NCBI GenBank assembly: GCA_964017155.1
Contig: OZ024861.1
Location: forward strand, 16,553,783 to 16,617,782
Reading direction: 5' to 3'
DNA length: 64,000 bases
From: Oasisia sp. SBJ-2009
Taxonomy: Eukaryota; Annelida; Polychaeta; Sabellida; Siboglinidae
In this document: positions 47,648 to 59,827 of the stretch, piece after piece
Numbering within the stretch: the first letter of the stretch is position 1
How the letters are laid out: the number at the start of each line of letters is the position of its first letter
Program-made: the position numbers and the translations under genes
The notes under the pieces: model-generated
The model's input: the letters and a program-made list of their open reading frames with translations, nothing else
What the model was told of the DNA's origin: nothing
Databases searched by the model: none

Positions 47648-47901
47648 GAGAAGGAGCCACTGCCTCCACCAGCAATGAAACACTCGGCAAGAGGCAAAAG
47701 TGGAATGCGCAAGAAGCTGACCCCTTCATTGACCCTGAAGAAGAAATCGAAGATCACAGAAGAGGTGGTGAAGAAGCTGCGAGATGGAGAATATGGAGAA
47801 TACACAGGCAATGGCAATGCCTTGCTTGAGGATCGACCAACATCAAATTTCGAGAAACTGCATTTAATTATTGGACACGGCATCCTGCGACCGGATTTGA
47901 G
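47648..47901 (+). CDS. MYO7A: Myosin VII exon: MyTH4 domain core
   Basis: A 254-nt exon starting in phase 0 (acceptor TTTGACCAG) and ending after two bases of a codon (donor GTACAT). It encodes a basic, proline-rich start ([20 protein letters not shown]), then [40 protein letters not shown] and [31 protein letters not shown] is a hallmark of myosin VIIa MyTH4-1, so the assignment is secure. Confidence 0.95.
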
Positions 47902-48354
47902 GTACATTTGGAAATATACTATATGTTCTCTGTGAAGTTATGTTGCAGTTATAGTTAACTTGGTAATCTGAATACCTTAATGAATCATTATGTTATTGAC
48001 ATATAACAAGGCTAAGTGATGATCTAAGTTGGGAATGCAGCTTTGACCATGTCTTTTATGAAACGTACCAATAGTTACAAGTAGTGGATGTTCATTGCAT
48101 CATTCATAAAGATATCTTGTCCATGTTTAGCTTCGTTTTAGGAAATACACTGTGGGAAGTCAAGTCTCAGCTGCCTGGGAATATTACAATGCATGAGGTT
48201 GATCAAACAGAATGTGTAGAAAGCATGTCATGTTATAACGGTTAATTTGATAGGTAACCAGAAACAAGTGCAGTTGTCTAAGTAGTGACGACGGGGATAC
48301 AAGCACAGTACAGCATTATATGTTTGCAAAGAGAAACTAGATTTGAAGAATATG

Positions 48355-48440
48355 GAATATTGTAGTTAGTGCAACAGACTTTCAGCTGGAAGATTTTAGG
48401 TTAAACTCCCCTTGCTGTGATTTTGATTCTTGGGCACATT
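48355..48440 (+). other. Possible tRNA-derived SINE remnant
   Basis: TAGTTAGTGCAACAGACTTT resembles a tRNA A-box followed by an anticodon-stem region, and GGTTAAACTCC some 30 bases on resembles a B-box (GGTTCGANTCC). No intact cloverleaf can be drawn. It lies in a myosin intron. The match is short and could be chance. Confidence 0.3.
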
Positions 48441-48667
48441 TGTTCCTCCTACTCTCCCCCAATTAACTTTTATAGATAAGTATAGGCTATAGACCGTGGA
48501 GAATATATGTAAATGAATATTCTTTATGCAGTAATTGCATCAAAGTCAGTATGATTGAACAGTTCTGTCATGAAATATAAAAGAAAGCGTTTTGGGCAAT
48601 CATGGATATTACGCTTTGGCCAGTCATGGATATTACGCTATGTAAGAAATCATCTCTATGTTTGTAG

Positions 48668-48785
48668 GGATGAGATCTACTGTATGATATGCAAGCAATT
48701 GTCCCAGAACCCAAACAAGAGCAGCCACGCCAGGGGATGGATCCTCCTGTCTCTGTGTGTTGGATGCTTTGTACCTTCAGAGAAG
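48668..48785 (+). CDS. MYO7A: Myosin VII exon: end of first MyTH4 domain
   Basis: A 118-nt exon. Its first base completes the Arg codon begun in the previous exon; the donor is GTAAAA after GAGAAG. Peptide [20 protein letters not shown], then [20 protein letters not shown]. The family motif [33 protein letters not shown] is nearly complete. Confidence 0.95.
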
Positions 48786-49223
48786 GTAAAATCACAGTGC
48801 AAAAAATGTGAACATCAGTATTGGCATTCAAATGTTTAAAACATACCGGTATAACTTATTTTTGTCGCTGAACTAAATTTCACAGTTGATTTGGAATTAA
48901 GCTTGTTATGTGAAAAATATTTTTAAAACCTTGTAATGTCACTCTGGTTAATAATACTCACGGAAATTATTGTTGATCCTAAGTAGTATGCATATTTAGT
49001 GTGAATGAAAATACATGTTCCTTACTACTGCGGTTGTTTTCCATGCAAAACAATTGAATTTTTAATGCAATAACCACAAATACATGTAACAAAATAGTTT
49101 CCATTATAATAAATAAGTATGGATAATTATGAAATCAGAAAAACACTACTGGGTTGTACACGTGTGTAATTGTAATAGTATTATCTACTGGTGTATAAGT
49201 ATGATGTATTTCTTCCGCTGCAG

Positions 49224-49352
49224 TTTGTCAAGTATCTTCAGTGCTTCATCAAGGAGGGTCCTCCTGGCTACGCCCCCTACTGTGAAAAACGACTGAGACG
49301 CACGTTTGTCAATGGAACAAGGAATCAGCCACCAAGCTGGCTTGAGTTACAG
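49224..49352 (+). CDS. MYO7A: Myosin VII exon: MyTH4-FERM junction
   Basis: A 129-nt exon (43 codons), phase 0-0, acceptor TTCCGCTGCAG, donor GTTGGT. Peptide [20 protein letters not shown], then [23 protein letters not shown]. It matches the vertebrate [17 protein letters not shown] segment that ends the MyTH4 core and leads into the FERM domain. Confidence 0.95.
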
Positions 49353-49758
49353 GTTGGTAGGCAGGATGCTCTGTAATTTGCTTGGACAAGACAGCTAGGC
49401 TTGATGAGTTTGTTGACTGTGAAAATGACATCAAAACTGTGCTTTTATTTGTGATGATAATATTGACCAAGTTGATTTATTAAATGTGTTATTTATTGTC
49501 ACATGGTTTTACAATTTACTACCCTGCCACATTACATATTATGTTGGCAACATATATACAATACCTTTAAGACAATTTAGGGGAAACATTTTAAAATTTA
49601 AGATATCCTTAAACCGAGTAGCTTTGACATCCCCAAAAATATGTAAAACTTCAAGAAACTTGAATAGACGAAGTCGACAGGCAGGTGGCATTTGATTCAA
49701 GACATTGATCATATAATTTATTTTCAAATACTTTTCATTTGACCAATATTATCAACAG

Positions 49759-49932
49759 GCAACGAAGTCGAAGAAACTTCAGATGCTGCCAATCACATTC
49801 GCGGACGGAAGCACAAAGACCCTGCTGGCCGACTCGGCAACTACAGCACGCGAACTGTGTCTCCGACTGGCGGAGAAGATCACCTTGAGAGACCAGTTTG
49901 GCTTCTCAATCTACATCGGTATCTTCGATAAG
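49759..49932 (+). CDS. MYO7A: Myosin VII exon: first FERM lobe (F1)
   Basis: A 174-nt exon (58 codons), phase 0-0, acceptor TATTATCAACAG, donor GTTCAT. Peptide [40 protein letters not shown], then [18 protein letters not shown]. It forms the ubiquitin-like F1 lobe of the first FERM domain. Confidence 0.94.
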
Positions 49933-50715
49933 GTTCATCTTAGTTTTTTTTAAACCTTTGAGATGCACTCACACATTTGCGAAGTAAACAATTTATTAAG
50001 TTTAGTATTGGTTAAAACCACCAGTGTTTTAGAGCAATAAAATTGATGTTTGTATCATTGTGAATTAATACGTGTTCAACTTTATAGATGGCATGACTTC
50101 AACAATTGAATTTCCTATAATAGGTGGTGGGAACCAAAACACCACCCACAATTAATATATGTCATATTTTGAAACTGCAGTGCAAAACTTGCCCCACCAT
50201 CCCTTGGATAGGCTGTGGCAGTTTGTCACTTCCTGGGGACTTGTATGCTGGGTAATTTCTTGGAATCTACCACAACTTGCTTAGTAATAGTTAGTGATAG
50301 TTATATAATGTGGTCTCAATCAGGAACCAAGTGCTCAGATGTGCAAAATGTTCATCTTCTTTTCACATGTATAAGTTATGTCATATTTGTCTGGGACTTG
50401 AAAATTGTATGTAATGTAGTTTGAATTTTATATAACACTTGGTATAAGGTTCAGAGGTTTTCAAAATTGCAAGCTGATTTAGTAAATACGACAATTAAAC
50501 AGATTTGTTGTTAGATGTCCCTGCTTATAAACATAGACATATTTAGTAGGACTAACTAGCTGAAGGTTTCTCTAGGGTTTGATTTCCCAGACGTCTTATT
50601 AATATTTCTTTTGAAAATAACCAAAAAACAAGTAAACATTTTACATACTACCACAGGCTTTCACATTCCTTAAGTCGTTTTCTGGTTAACAAAACGTTTA
50701 CATTTTATCGTTCAG

Positions 50716-50943
50716 GTGACGTCACTCGGCAGTGGCAGTGAGCATGTGATGGACGCAATCTCGCAGTGCGAGCAGTATGCGAAGGAACAGGGTGCGCAGG
50801 AACGCAAAGCCCCCTGGCGGCTGTTCTTCCGCAAGGAGATCTTTGCACCTTGGCACGATCCGGCAGACGACCACGTGGCGACTAATCTCATCTACCAGCA
50901 AGTGGTTCGCGGCATCAAGTTCGGTGAATACCGCTGCGACAAG
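50716..50943 (+). CDS. MYO7A: Myosin VII exon: FERM F1-F2
   Basis: A 228-nt exon (76 codons), phase 0-0, acceptor TTATCGTTCAG, donor GTTGGT. Peptide [40 protein letters not shown], then EIFAPWHD and [20 protein letters not shown]. Conservation with vertebrate myosin VIIa is very high ([20 protein letters not shown] is identical as I recall it). Confidence 0.95.
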
Positions 50944-51272
50944 GTTGGTGTTTCTGTCAGATTGTTTTGATAATTTTGCGACAGCTGTTTTTGTTGCAAA
51001 ATCCTGTTAAACAGAAAAAACCCTGATAAAATGTAACATTATGTTGTCGTCGTAATTGGGCTTTCGCCTATGCTTTCAAAATTGGCATTCTTCCAAAAGT
51101 AAACAAACATTTCCTCCCAAAGGTTTTAGTAAAAACAAAATGTTTATCATAACACATATGTGATGTTATTATTATTATGTTGTTTTATCTTGATATGTAA
51201 CACTATATAGATAACAGTCATTATTAGTGGAAATCATGCAGTTATTGCAGCGAGTCTTGTTTCGTGCCACAG

Positions 51273-51688
51273 GATGATGACTTGGCGATGATTGCTGCCC
51301 ACCAATACTACATCGACTACGGCTCTGACGTGATGCTGGAGCGCATGCAATCGCTGCTCCCCAGCTACATCCCAGACAGCAGTCTCCATGGCACGAAGTC
51401 GCTCAACTACTGGTTCCAGAGCGTCAGCAACTGCTTACGCAAGAGTTACTTTGTGCGCGAACGCATCGCGCCACTACACGTGAAGGAGGACATTGTCAAA
51501 TACGCCAAGTACAAATGGCCGCTGCTCTACTCAAGGTTCTACGAGGCGTACAAATTTGCTGGGCCAAGTCTACCAAAGAACGACGTCATCATCGCTGTGA
51601 ACTGGACAGGCGTGTACTTGGTGGTCGACGAGGAGCAAGTCCTGCTTGAGCTGTCCTTCCCAGAGATCACGGCTGTCTCCAGCAGCAG
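51273..51688 (+). CDS. MYO7A: Myosin VII exon: FERM F2-F3
   Basis: A 416-nt exon, the longest here, starting in phase 0 (acceptor TTTCGTGCCACAG) and ending after two bases of a codon (donor GTATGT). Peptide [81 protein letters not shown] and [15 protein letters not shown]. It is the last host exon found. The next should supply the rest of the F3 lobe and the SH3 domain; none is seen in the remaining 12.3 kb, so the following intron is long or the gene continues beyond the window. Confidence 0.95.
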
Positions 51689-54500
51689 GTATGTGGCTCA
51701 TATCGTTTGTTTAAATTTGTCTTCCATTCGTTTTATTGTAAAATCATGTTACACAGCAAAACCTATGTGCATTCTTATGTAGTAAGCATATAGTGTTGTT
51801 TTCAGTGAAATGTAATGAGTTAACATGTTTCTTTTACATAAGATACTAAAGCACCTGAAAGCAATTTCAATTGATCATAAACTAAATGTGAAGTTTGATT
51901 TTACTACATTATTTATGAGTTGTCACTGTACTTAGAACATCGCAACACACTGGCCAAATCTTGTTGTTAACTCCTTTGAACACTTGATGAGTGATATACG
52001 TATGAGAGACTCGGATGAAACCATCTGAATCGTACGTGTATCGCAAAATCGGACGTAACATCGTGCGTGTATCTTGCATATCCGAGTCACTCGTACGAGT
52101 CACTCGGAGTTAACTACCAATGAGATGGCAGCACAGGGCTGAATTTCGACGTTCTTAAAAATGGCAGATACTGATTTGGCAAAACTCTCACTTCAAATTA
52201 TTTTTGTCAAGCTTTACCGTGAAAATATCGCTATGGAATGGTGCAAACCCACGTTACAAAGAGAGAAGCATCGGTTACGAATATCCTGCAAGTCCTCAAT
52301 ATTGACGCGCCTTGAAGCAATGTTCACAAAAATAGAGGAATATATCACAGAAATTCGGTAGCAATGGCCAACGCCAACGTCAGTGTCGTCGGCGTCGAAT
52401 AATGGCTGGATCGTTCACACTTCAACGACAGAGCCCTGTCAGAAGTCAGTAGAGACATCGACATCGTGAAATTAGGATAACTCGATTTACTGTTGCTTAG
52501 TTTCCACAATATGTTTATTTTAAACATTTTATTCCATAAAGCAGTGCTTGTCTGAACACAGATTTTCATATATTTAATTAATGTGTTAACACCTTATGAC
52601 TAAATGACTTATGAACTGTAATTAGATGTGTTATTTATTATTATCTGAATTCATGACTACATAAACAGCCCAACTATACACCTTTGTATGTGTTCTTCAG
52701 TGCAAGATAGATTGCTGAATATGTATATGGGATTACCTTCCCAGTGGTACTACGACCAATTATGTACTGATACTCAAACATTTGATAAATGTTACCTGTA
52801 GGACATATATCATGAAATAATAACTTGCACTTGTAAAAAATGTGTGTGAACTGACATTACTACTCACATGTATTGCAGTGGTTATATGTTATCAGGGTTG
52901 GAGGAATCCAGAGTGGACTAAGTTTTCAGTGCATTTTTTGACATATATACGTTCAAACTTAGGTTCATACCATGCCCTATATCGGGATGGGTCACATTCC
53001 GGAACATATTATGTTTGTACGGTTGATTGGTTTTCAAATATGTAAGTGCCCTGGATTCATGTTGCAAAAATTCATTATCAATTATCATTCCTCCGTAGAG
53101 TTTGTAGTAAATCAATCACTGCATTACTTGATTATTAATTTTCACCATCAAATCCTATCACCATCCGCTTAGTTGTTTTTCTCTGTATTAGGATTCTAGT
53201 AAAACAAAGTGAGGTGTGTTCGACACTTATTATAATCATAATAATGCTAGAATGTCAATTTCAGTTCAGTTAGCCAAACTTGTGTAAACCAGTTTACAAT
53301 GTTATTGTTGTGTGCATGAAATATTCAAATTGTAAACAAAACCATAAATATATACTGCTGACTATATTGATACAAATTGCAACCTATTTAGCAATAGTGA
53401 TGATAATTATCTACCCTAGCTAATCAAGGAACAGCCATCCTCATTTTAAATTAAGCCAAGATTACAATAAACCATTACCAGTATTAGTAACTATTCACCC
53501 CCATGCTAGCATGTACATGTGTAACAGCTGTTGCATGTAAGACACGACAATGCCATGCAAATCTTTTATGTATCAAACAAATGTCTACATCAGTGTACAA
53601 TAGTGAACATTTCTTTATTAAAAGGTAGCCTGGTAATTTGTATATTCTTATCTAAACAAAGAGTCTGTCGTGTGATAAACTGCCACAGGTTGCTTGTTTG
53701 TAGGTTTGGTTGTTACCAAGTAGGGGTTTAATTTGTATTGATAATTAATAATGATTTACGAAATAAATACTGATACAGGCCTGATGGTATATATGATATT
53801 TCATATAAATATTTAAGTGGTTAAAAAGGCTAAATCAAGCATTTCATGTTAATTACACTTAATGTGTTCACCACCTACATGAAGAAAAAAAAACACTTGT
53901 TCTAACCGCATTTCTGACGGTTTGATTCCACCAGGAGTGTTGGCCAGTATACCGGCAAGGCAACATTTCGTTTTCACCGCATTTAATTTCGGTATAGCAG
54001 ACCTTGGTAGATAGGTAATCTATGACAACAAACCTGTGACTAAGCTATGTCTGAGATTTAACAACGTGCACCAATATTTGCGGGGCCACCAGGTCCAGGC
54101 TATTTGTCAATAAATAGGCACGCTTTACCTGCGCAATCTGCAGATGATTGCTGCTCTCCGTAGATTGCACAGGCCCAGCTAATGCGTATACAATAAACGA
54201 TAATAGCTAAAGCCAAGCCATATATATTACTAAAGCAATCAAATCGTTGAAACGTCAACATGACGTTCACATAATAAATTATGTAATTTAACTTTGTCGC
54301 TAAAACGTTAAAGCACGGCGCTCAGCAGGTGGTATTGCGTATCGCATGGCTGTGTCTTTGTGGACGATTAACGGCCAAGAATATATTGAAATTGCTGTGC
54401 ATCCATCCGGACAAAGTTTGCAAACCATATTTTTTGGTTTCTTAAGCTTTTCTTTCTCTTCTTCGTCATTAATTTGCTGCAGTGCTAATGCACCGAGCAA
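51689..54500. other. Myosin intron (or downstream), no supported feature
   Basis: AT-rich with short open frames only. The frame at 52161-52361 (MADTDLAKLSLQIIFVKLYR) has no recognised motif and no splice context. Near 51960-52100 the words TCGTACGTGT, CGTGCGTGTAT and CTCGTACGAGT give a patch of short palindromes. GGGGCCACCAGGTC near 54080 also occurs near 475 and may be a shared repeat remnant. Confidence 0.5.
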
Positions 54501-54502
54501 AA

Positions 54503-54504
<2 letters not shown>

Positions 54505-54533
<29 letters not shown>

Positions 54534-54562
54534 CGCTGCCGCCGCCGCCGCCGCTGCTGCTG
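54505..54562. repeat. (GCT/GCC)n trinucleotide repeat
   Basis: About nineteen GCN units (one TCT). Poly-alanine frames appear on both strands because of it; neither has supporting context. Confidence 0.95.
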
Positions 54563-54600
54563 TCAACCATTGCCGTTGCCGTTGTCGCGGTCCAGAACGT

Positions 54601-54675
54601 CGAAGGTTAGCGGTTCATGGCAAAAGGTTAGCGGTTCACGTCAAAGATTAGCGGTTCATGGCGAAGGTTAGCGCG
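54601..54675. repeat. Four tandem copies of a ~22-base unit
   Basis: AAGGTTAGCGGTTCATGGC-like units follow one another four times with small changes (AAGATTAGCGGTTCATGGCG, AAGGTTAGCGCGACG). It lies directly after the GCN repeat. No function is evident. Confidence 0.85.
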
Positions 54676-54864
54676 ACGTTACGGCCCGCAGCTAGCCAGT
54701 CCGGAATGTCTATCCGGTCCAGGTTGTCGTTCCACCTCATATTGAGTGTTGTTTAATGACTTGTTACATGTATGACAAATGTTAACGTCTACTGTGACCA
54801 GCGTAAACATGGTGACTGCCGAATTAACATATGAGTGAACCATGCATATTATAGTTTATGTCAA

Positions 54865-56665
54865 TCATTTATTGAATTGAAATTTATTTCAACAACAACA
54901 ATTACTACTATTACATTATACAAATTGTTGAAAAAAGTGTAAAAGAAGTACAATACTTATCATGTTTACCATTACAATTGCTTAATTACATACATAAAGT
55001 ATCTGAACAGTGCAATAGAAGGTGCGACAACACTATTTACATGTATAACCATACGACATTTAATCGAAAATAAGACATTGTGACATTTATTGAAGAAAAA
55101 AACCTTTATAACAATAAACAATCTGAATGTTTAATTTAGTTATCTAATTTATGTTAGCAAAAGAGTCTAGGACTCTAACTCATAACTATTCAACAGTCTA
55201 TCTGTATAACACTTTTTGAAATGATGAGCATTTTTACAAACTAAGCAGTGAATTATCGAGGGTGTTCCAAACAGGTTTAACCCCAGTAACAGAAATACAC
55301 ATATTTTTTAAGTTAGTACATACATAGATTTGCTTGAACTTACATTTATACCTGGATGAATATCATGAATCATGTATTCTGAATAATTTGTGTACATTAA
55401 TTGGTAATATATAACGATATGCCTTAAACACACTTTTATAGCAGTTTTTAGTTTGACAAGATCTGGTATTTTAAGAATATGTACATTGTGAAAGAGTAAG
55501 TTTGTGTAATCAAGTCTTTTGGCACCACAAATTAATCTTATAACCCTTTTATGTAATAAAACTAAACAATGAATATTTGTAGCATATGTGTTACCCCATA
55601 CTTCAGCACAATATATAATATAAGGCATGAAATGAGAATAGTACAAAATATGCATACCATGTTTGTTAATCAAGGTACTGGCTCTATACATAATAGCACA
55701 ACATTTTGACAGTTTAGATCTTATTGATAACATGTGACTTTTCCAGTTTAATTTGTCATCAATTACTATACCTAATAATTGTGTGTAATTCACTCTATTG
55801 ATTCTCTCTTTATTTATTCTAACACAAATATCTGCAGTTATTACCAGAAATCATGTAATTAGTTTTTGATATATTAAGAGATAATCTATTAACAAAAAAC
55901 CATGTCTGCAGTTGTTCTAGTCCACCATTTATCATCCGAACAAGTTCATTTAAGTCTCTATCACAACATAATAGATTTGTATCATCAGCAAATAAAATAT
56001 ACATGAACACTTGTGAGATTTTACAGATATCATTAATATACATGATAAATAATTTTGATCCCAAAATGGAACCCAGAGGGACACCACACGATACATTTAG
56101 TATTTCTGAATGAGAGTTATTAAAAACTGACAAAGTGCTTTCTGTTTTCTAAATAACTCTGAATCCATTCTTGCGCGACACCACGCAAACCATAGAAATG
56201 CAGTTTTGTACACAGTATATCATGATCAACAGTATAAAAGGCCCTCTTTAGGTCAATAAATACTCCAACAGTATATTTATTTTTTCTAATGAAGTTGTAA
56301 TTTCTTCTACCAAATCTAAAAGAGCCTCAGTTGTTGACATGCTAGATCTAAACCCATACTCACTTGGACTGAGTATGTTACATTTATCAATGAACATGTC
56401 CAATCTGTTGTTATATAGTTTCTCCAGAATTTTTTTAGAATTGTGGTAATCAAGATATTGGCTTGTAATTTGTAAAAACGTTTTTTTATCCAGACTTATA
56501 TAGCGGAATAACTTTAGCTATTTTTATTTTTTTTGGAAAAACACCTGTTTGAAATGAAACATTACATATATGAGCAAATGGCTTAACTATTTTACAAATT
56601 ACTTTCTTAAGCAGGCTCATGCTAATGTCACTGAAATCATTTTATTATCTTGTTGTTTTTTATAA
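54865..56665 (-). mobile_element. 5'-truncated LINE on the minus strand (inactive)
   Basis: Read from about 56665 down: decayed RT sequence, then a frame with SCGVPLGSILGSKLFIMYIN, ILFADDTNLLCCDRDLNEL, WFFVNRLSLNISKTNYM (55819-56133), a frameshift, then LGIVIDDKLNWKSHM and SHFMPYIIYCAEVWGN with RVIRLICGA (55308-55793). The motif order is that of a CR1/L2-like RT and its C-terminal region. The 3' tail on this strand reads TTGAATTGAAATTTATTTCA near 54870-54895. Stops in the upstream RT part make it inactive. Confidence 0.88.
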
Positions 56666-57204
56666 AGTATTCTGGACATGTTGGCTTATTTTTGCGTTTG
56701 TTAAAGGGGAAAAATTGCTAGGGTTTGGTGATATGGGCCTAATAGAGCTAAGAAAAACTAACACTTTCCAACCTCAATCACATTTTTAACCTGAGCGGTT
56801 TAGCCTAAAAAAATTAGAACACATAGAATAGAAAGTCTATGGATAACTCCATTTTAGAAAAACAGTGACGTATCGGAGGACCCGCCACTGATAGGCCAGT
56901 GGTTGTCGTACTACTTCTTGGCAACTCCGTCGGGTGGCGCTGTGACTTTGCGCTCACAAAAGAGCGTAAATAATACGGATGATTTTCTGATTCTTCGTCT
57001 GACGGAAATAGCACGGATTCAGAAGTGGCTGGATATAGATTTCAGCCACAAAGACAAAGGCCTGTGCTGTCAGACAGACGAGATGTACGTGGTGGTGAAG
57101 ACCCGGGCCAATTGAAATTGAAATGACGAGAAGAGAAACAACCTGTCTGGTCCAGAGACGGCATCGACTTGTGAGTTGAGTCAACAATGACATGTACTGT
57201 CCGA
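56666..57204. other. Unassigned stretch
   Basis: The right part (56870-57120) is GC-richer than its surroundings and open in one + frame for 70 codons with no recognised motif. It lies against the inverted-repeat element and may be part of an older repeat. Confidence 0.4.
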
Positions 57205-58698
57205 CCTAACTATGAAAACGACCGCCAGCAGCCGCCAAACTTCTCCTAACTTATCTTACATACATACACATACACTATGTGATAAAATAAAATCACTTGC
57301 ATTCCTCTAACGAAGAAAATTCACAAAAGCAACTCGATTGCAGATTCCAACGGCAACTCAGGCTCTTCGACCTCGAAGACTGCGGTTACCGTAACATCGC
57401 TATAAAAGTTAGCTTTACACGAAATAACGTTAGGCGGCGCGGTGGTGCCCGCGAATATTTATAAAAACTTTATTTACTGCATTCGCACGCGCGAAATAGT
57501 TTAATTAATCAAGTAATATAGTAATAATTAATTATTATCATTACCAAGATCTTCAGAAAATTTTAAGTTTTCTTATAATATAATTATAATATTTTATTTC
57601 ATATAGCGCCAAATCCATATTTGTTTGTGGCACATAACAATATAATGTTATTAAAATAGATGCTACCCACAGGTAATATTTTTAAAAACATTGTCTATTA
57701 CCCAGGTAGTCATAAAAGAGGTATGGAAATTACGTGTTGTTCGATGATGTCACATTGTTTATTTTAAGAATATTTCTATAAACATCCCGCGTGTACTGCA
57801 AGCTATTATTATATAAACGATGTTTTTTTAACAATAATAACTAAACAATAACATATAATATTATAATTTTTAACTGCACCAAAACCTTCTTTTTATACCA
57901 CCATGTATTTCCCATATTATATTCATATTCTGTTTAAATTTCAGTGATTTATTGTCCCGATAATTAATACAGTGTCTTGTCGTTAATGGTGGTGGAAATA
58001 TAATTCATAAGTAGAAAAATAGATAGCTTCAATAATATTTATTTATGCATAATGTGTGTATGTGCTGAATGAAAATTATAGTTACGTCGTAATTATTTTA
58101 CCATTTTAATTATTTATTACCTTTACCTTAATTTATCACTATTGTTGTTATGGAATTTATATGGGTTCTTTTTAATACTGATAGGTCACTTTGTTAATTA
58201 TATAGACACCTATATATTCATTATTTATTTTGAAATATTATGTGTGGGTAGTATTCTTCTTATTGTATTTTAAATAGCAGTATTTTGTGAAGCGCCATAA
58301 CCAATTATGGATGTGGCGTAAATAAAATATTATTATATTATAATAAACCTTATAATTCCTGCAAATCATAGTGATGATAATAATTAATTATTACTATATT
58401 ATATACAATTATTTAAACTATTTTGCGCGTGCGAATGCAGTACGTAAAGTTTATAAATATTCGCGTGCACAAACGTGCCATCTAATGGCATTTTGTGTAA
58501 GGCTAACTTTATTTTAGCGATTTTACGATACCGGGCAGCGGCAGACGAAATTGCCATCGACATATGCGTGTTTATTTTATGGATTTTCTGCGTTAGAGGA
58601 ATGCAACTGATTTTATTTTATAACGTAGTGTATGTATATGTATGTAAGACAAGTGAGGAGAAATTTGGCGGCTGCTGGCGGTCGTTTTCATAGTTAGG
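57205..58698. mobile_element. 1.5-kb non-autonomous element with ~340-base inverted repeats
   Basis: The left end CCTAACTATGAAAACGACCG, then CCAGCAGCCGCCAAA, returns inverted at the right end (GGCGGCTGCTGGCGGTCGTT, then TTCATAGTTAGG). The arms also share the inner words CATACATACACATACACTA, GCATTCCTCTAACG and CTGCATTCGCACGCGC and extend to about 57545 and from about 58360. The middle is AT-rich and non-coding. I cannot identify a clear target-site duplication. Confidence 0.85.
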
Positions 58699-59827
58699 TA
58701 AATCCAATCCGGTCGCCTGGCATCCGCGCTGTGTCTGTGACTGTCCCAACGAATCGACTGGACCACTGTTTCAGTTCTGGTCAATTCAAAGGGCAACAAA
58801 ACGACAGCTTACTGATACTGTCTTTCACTGTACTGTTGCTACAAGCGTATGAGGAACCGTGTGGCATATTCCTGTCGCGATTTTGTTGTAAACCGACGTG
58901 AGGTACTTTTAGCGAACCGCTTGGCTCTCTGTTATGACAGCTGAACAAACAGACGACTCCGCGACGTATTACTTTTCCAAAGTGCAGATAGAAGCTGGGT
59001 TGTGATTGGTTGCAAGAACCAAGATGGGCCTGTTCATGGTGTCGGTGATTTAGCTAGATTTTCCCACTTTAAGGCCACTTTCTGAGGAAACCACTAATGT
59101 GACAAATTTGATTGTAGATGCAAATGATTAGCTTGTGTAAACTCTTTTAGGTGCATAACACCAAACTGTTGCCTTTTTCACTTTAATTACTTCATTTAGT
59201 ATTTTCCAGGTCTCTTTAACATTTGCTTTTTGTTTTTCTAACATCGAGCTATAATAGTTTTTTTATGTAATTCTTAATATAGATGTTAATTAATTTGTGT
59301 ATGTTTTGTATTTTTGTTCAGCTTCTGCGGATCTCATTACATGTTTATATAACTTATTTTTTTTGTACAAGCACGTTTTAAACCTTTGGTGAACCAGGTT
59401 TTTTTATTTTCAAAGGTTTTTTGTGGAACTTTTTTACTGGACAGTGTTTGTTAAATATATTCATAAATATGTGTAGAAACGTGTCAATATGCTTGATTAA
59501 GATCATCAGTTTTTAGCACACTTTCGCAGGTTTGTTGACATAGTTCATTAGAAAATTTTATGACGCCACGTGATTTGTCGCGCCTAGCCGGCTGCATGCA
59601 TACGTCGCTCTTGATATTTTTCAATTTTTAGTACGTTTCTGTGTTTTCATCGACGCTGATTTTTAGTACATATATGCATAAACCAGCGAAGATTACATCA
59701 AGTCATCGCGCCGTCACCAAGAACGCCGTATGTGTGTGTTTTTACTGATCTTTAAAAACTGGTTTTATCCTACACTGTCTATAGACATTTCCGGCGGCTC
59801 AGTGGACCATAAACCACTTGCGCAATC
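58699..59827. other. No supported feature
   Basis: Unique sequence left of a LINE. The last ~200 bases may be the LINE's 5' untranslated region. I see no gene or RNA. Confidence 0.45.

Noticed and set aside
52161..52361. 66-codon frame as the next myosin exon
   Set aside because: No similarity to the F3-SH3 region expected after VSSS, wrong phase for joining to the previous donor, and no acceptor found.
53880..54010. tRNA or SINE suggested by GGTTTGATTCC near 53925
   Set aside because: No A-box at proper distance and no foldable cloverleaf; the B-box-like word alone is not enough.
54300..54651. Poly-alanine proteins on both strands
   Set aside because: Caused by the GCN trinucleotide repeat; open on both strands, no splice or start context.
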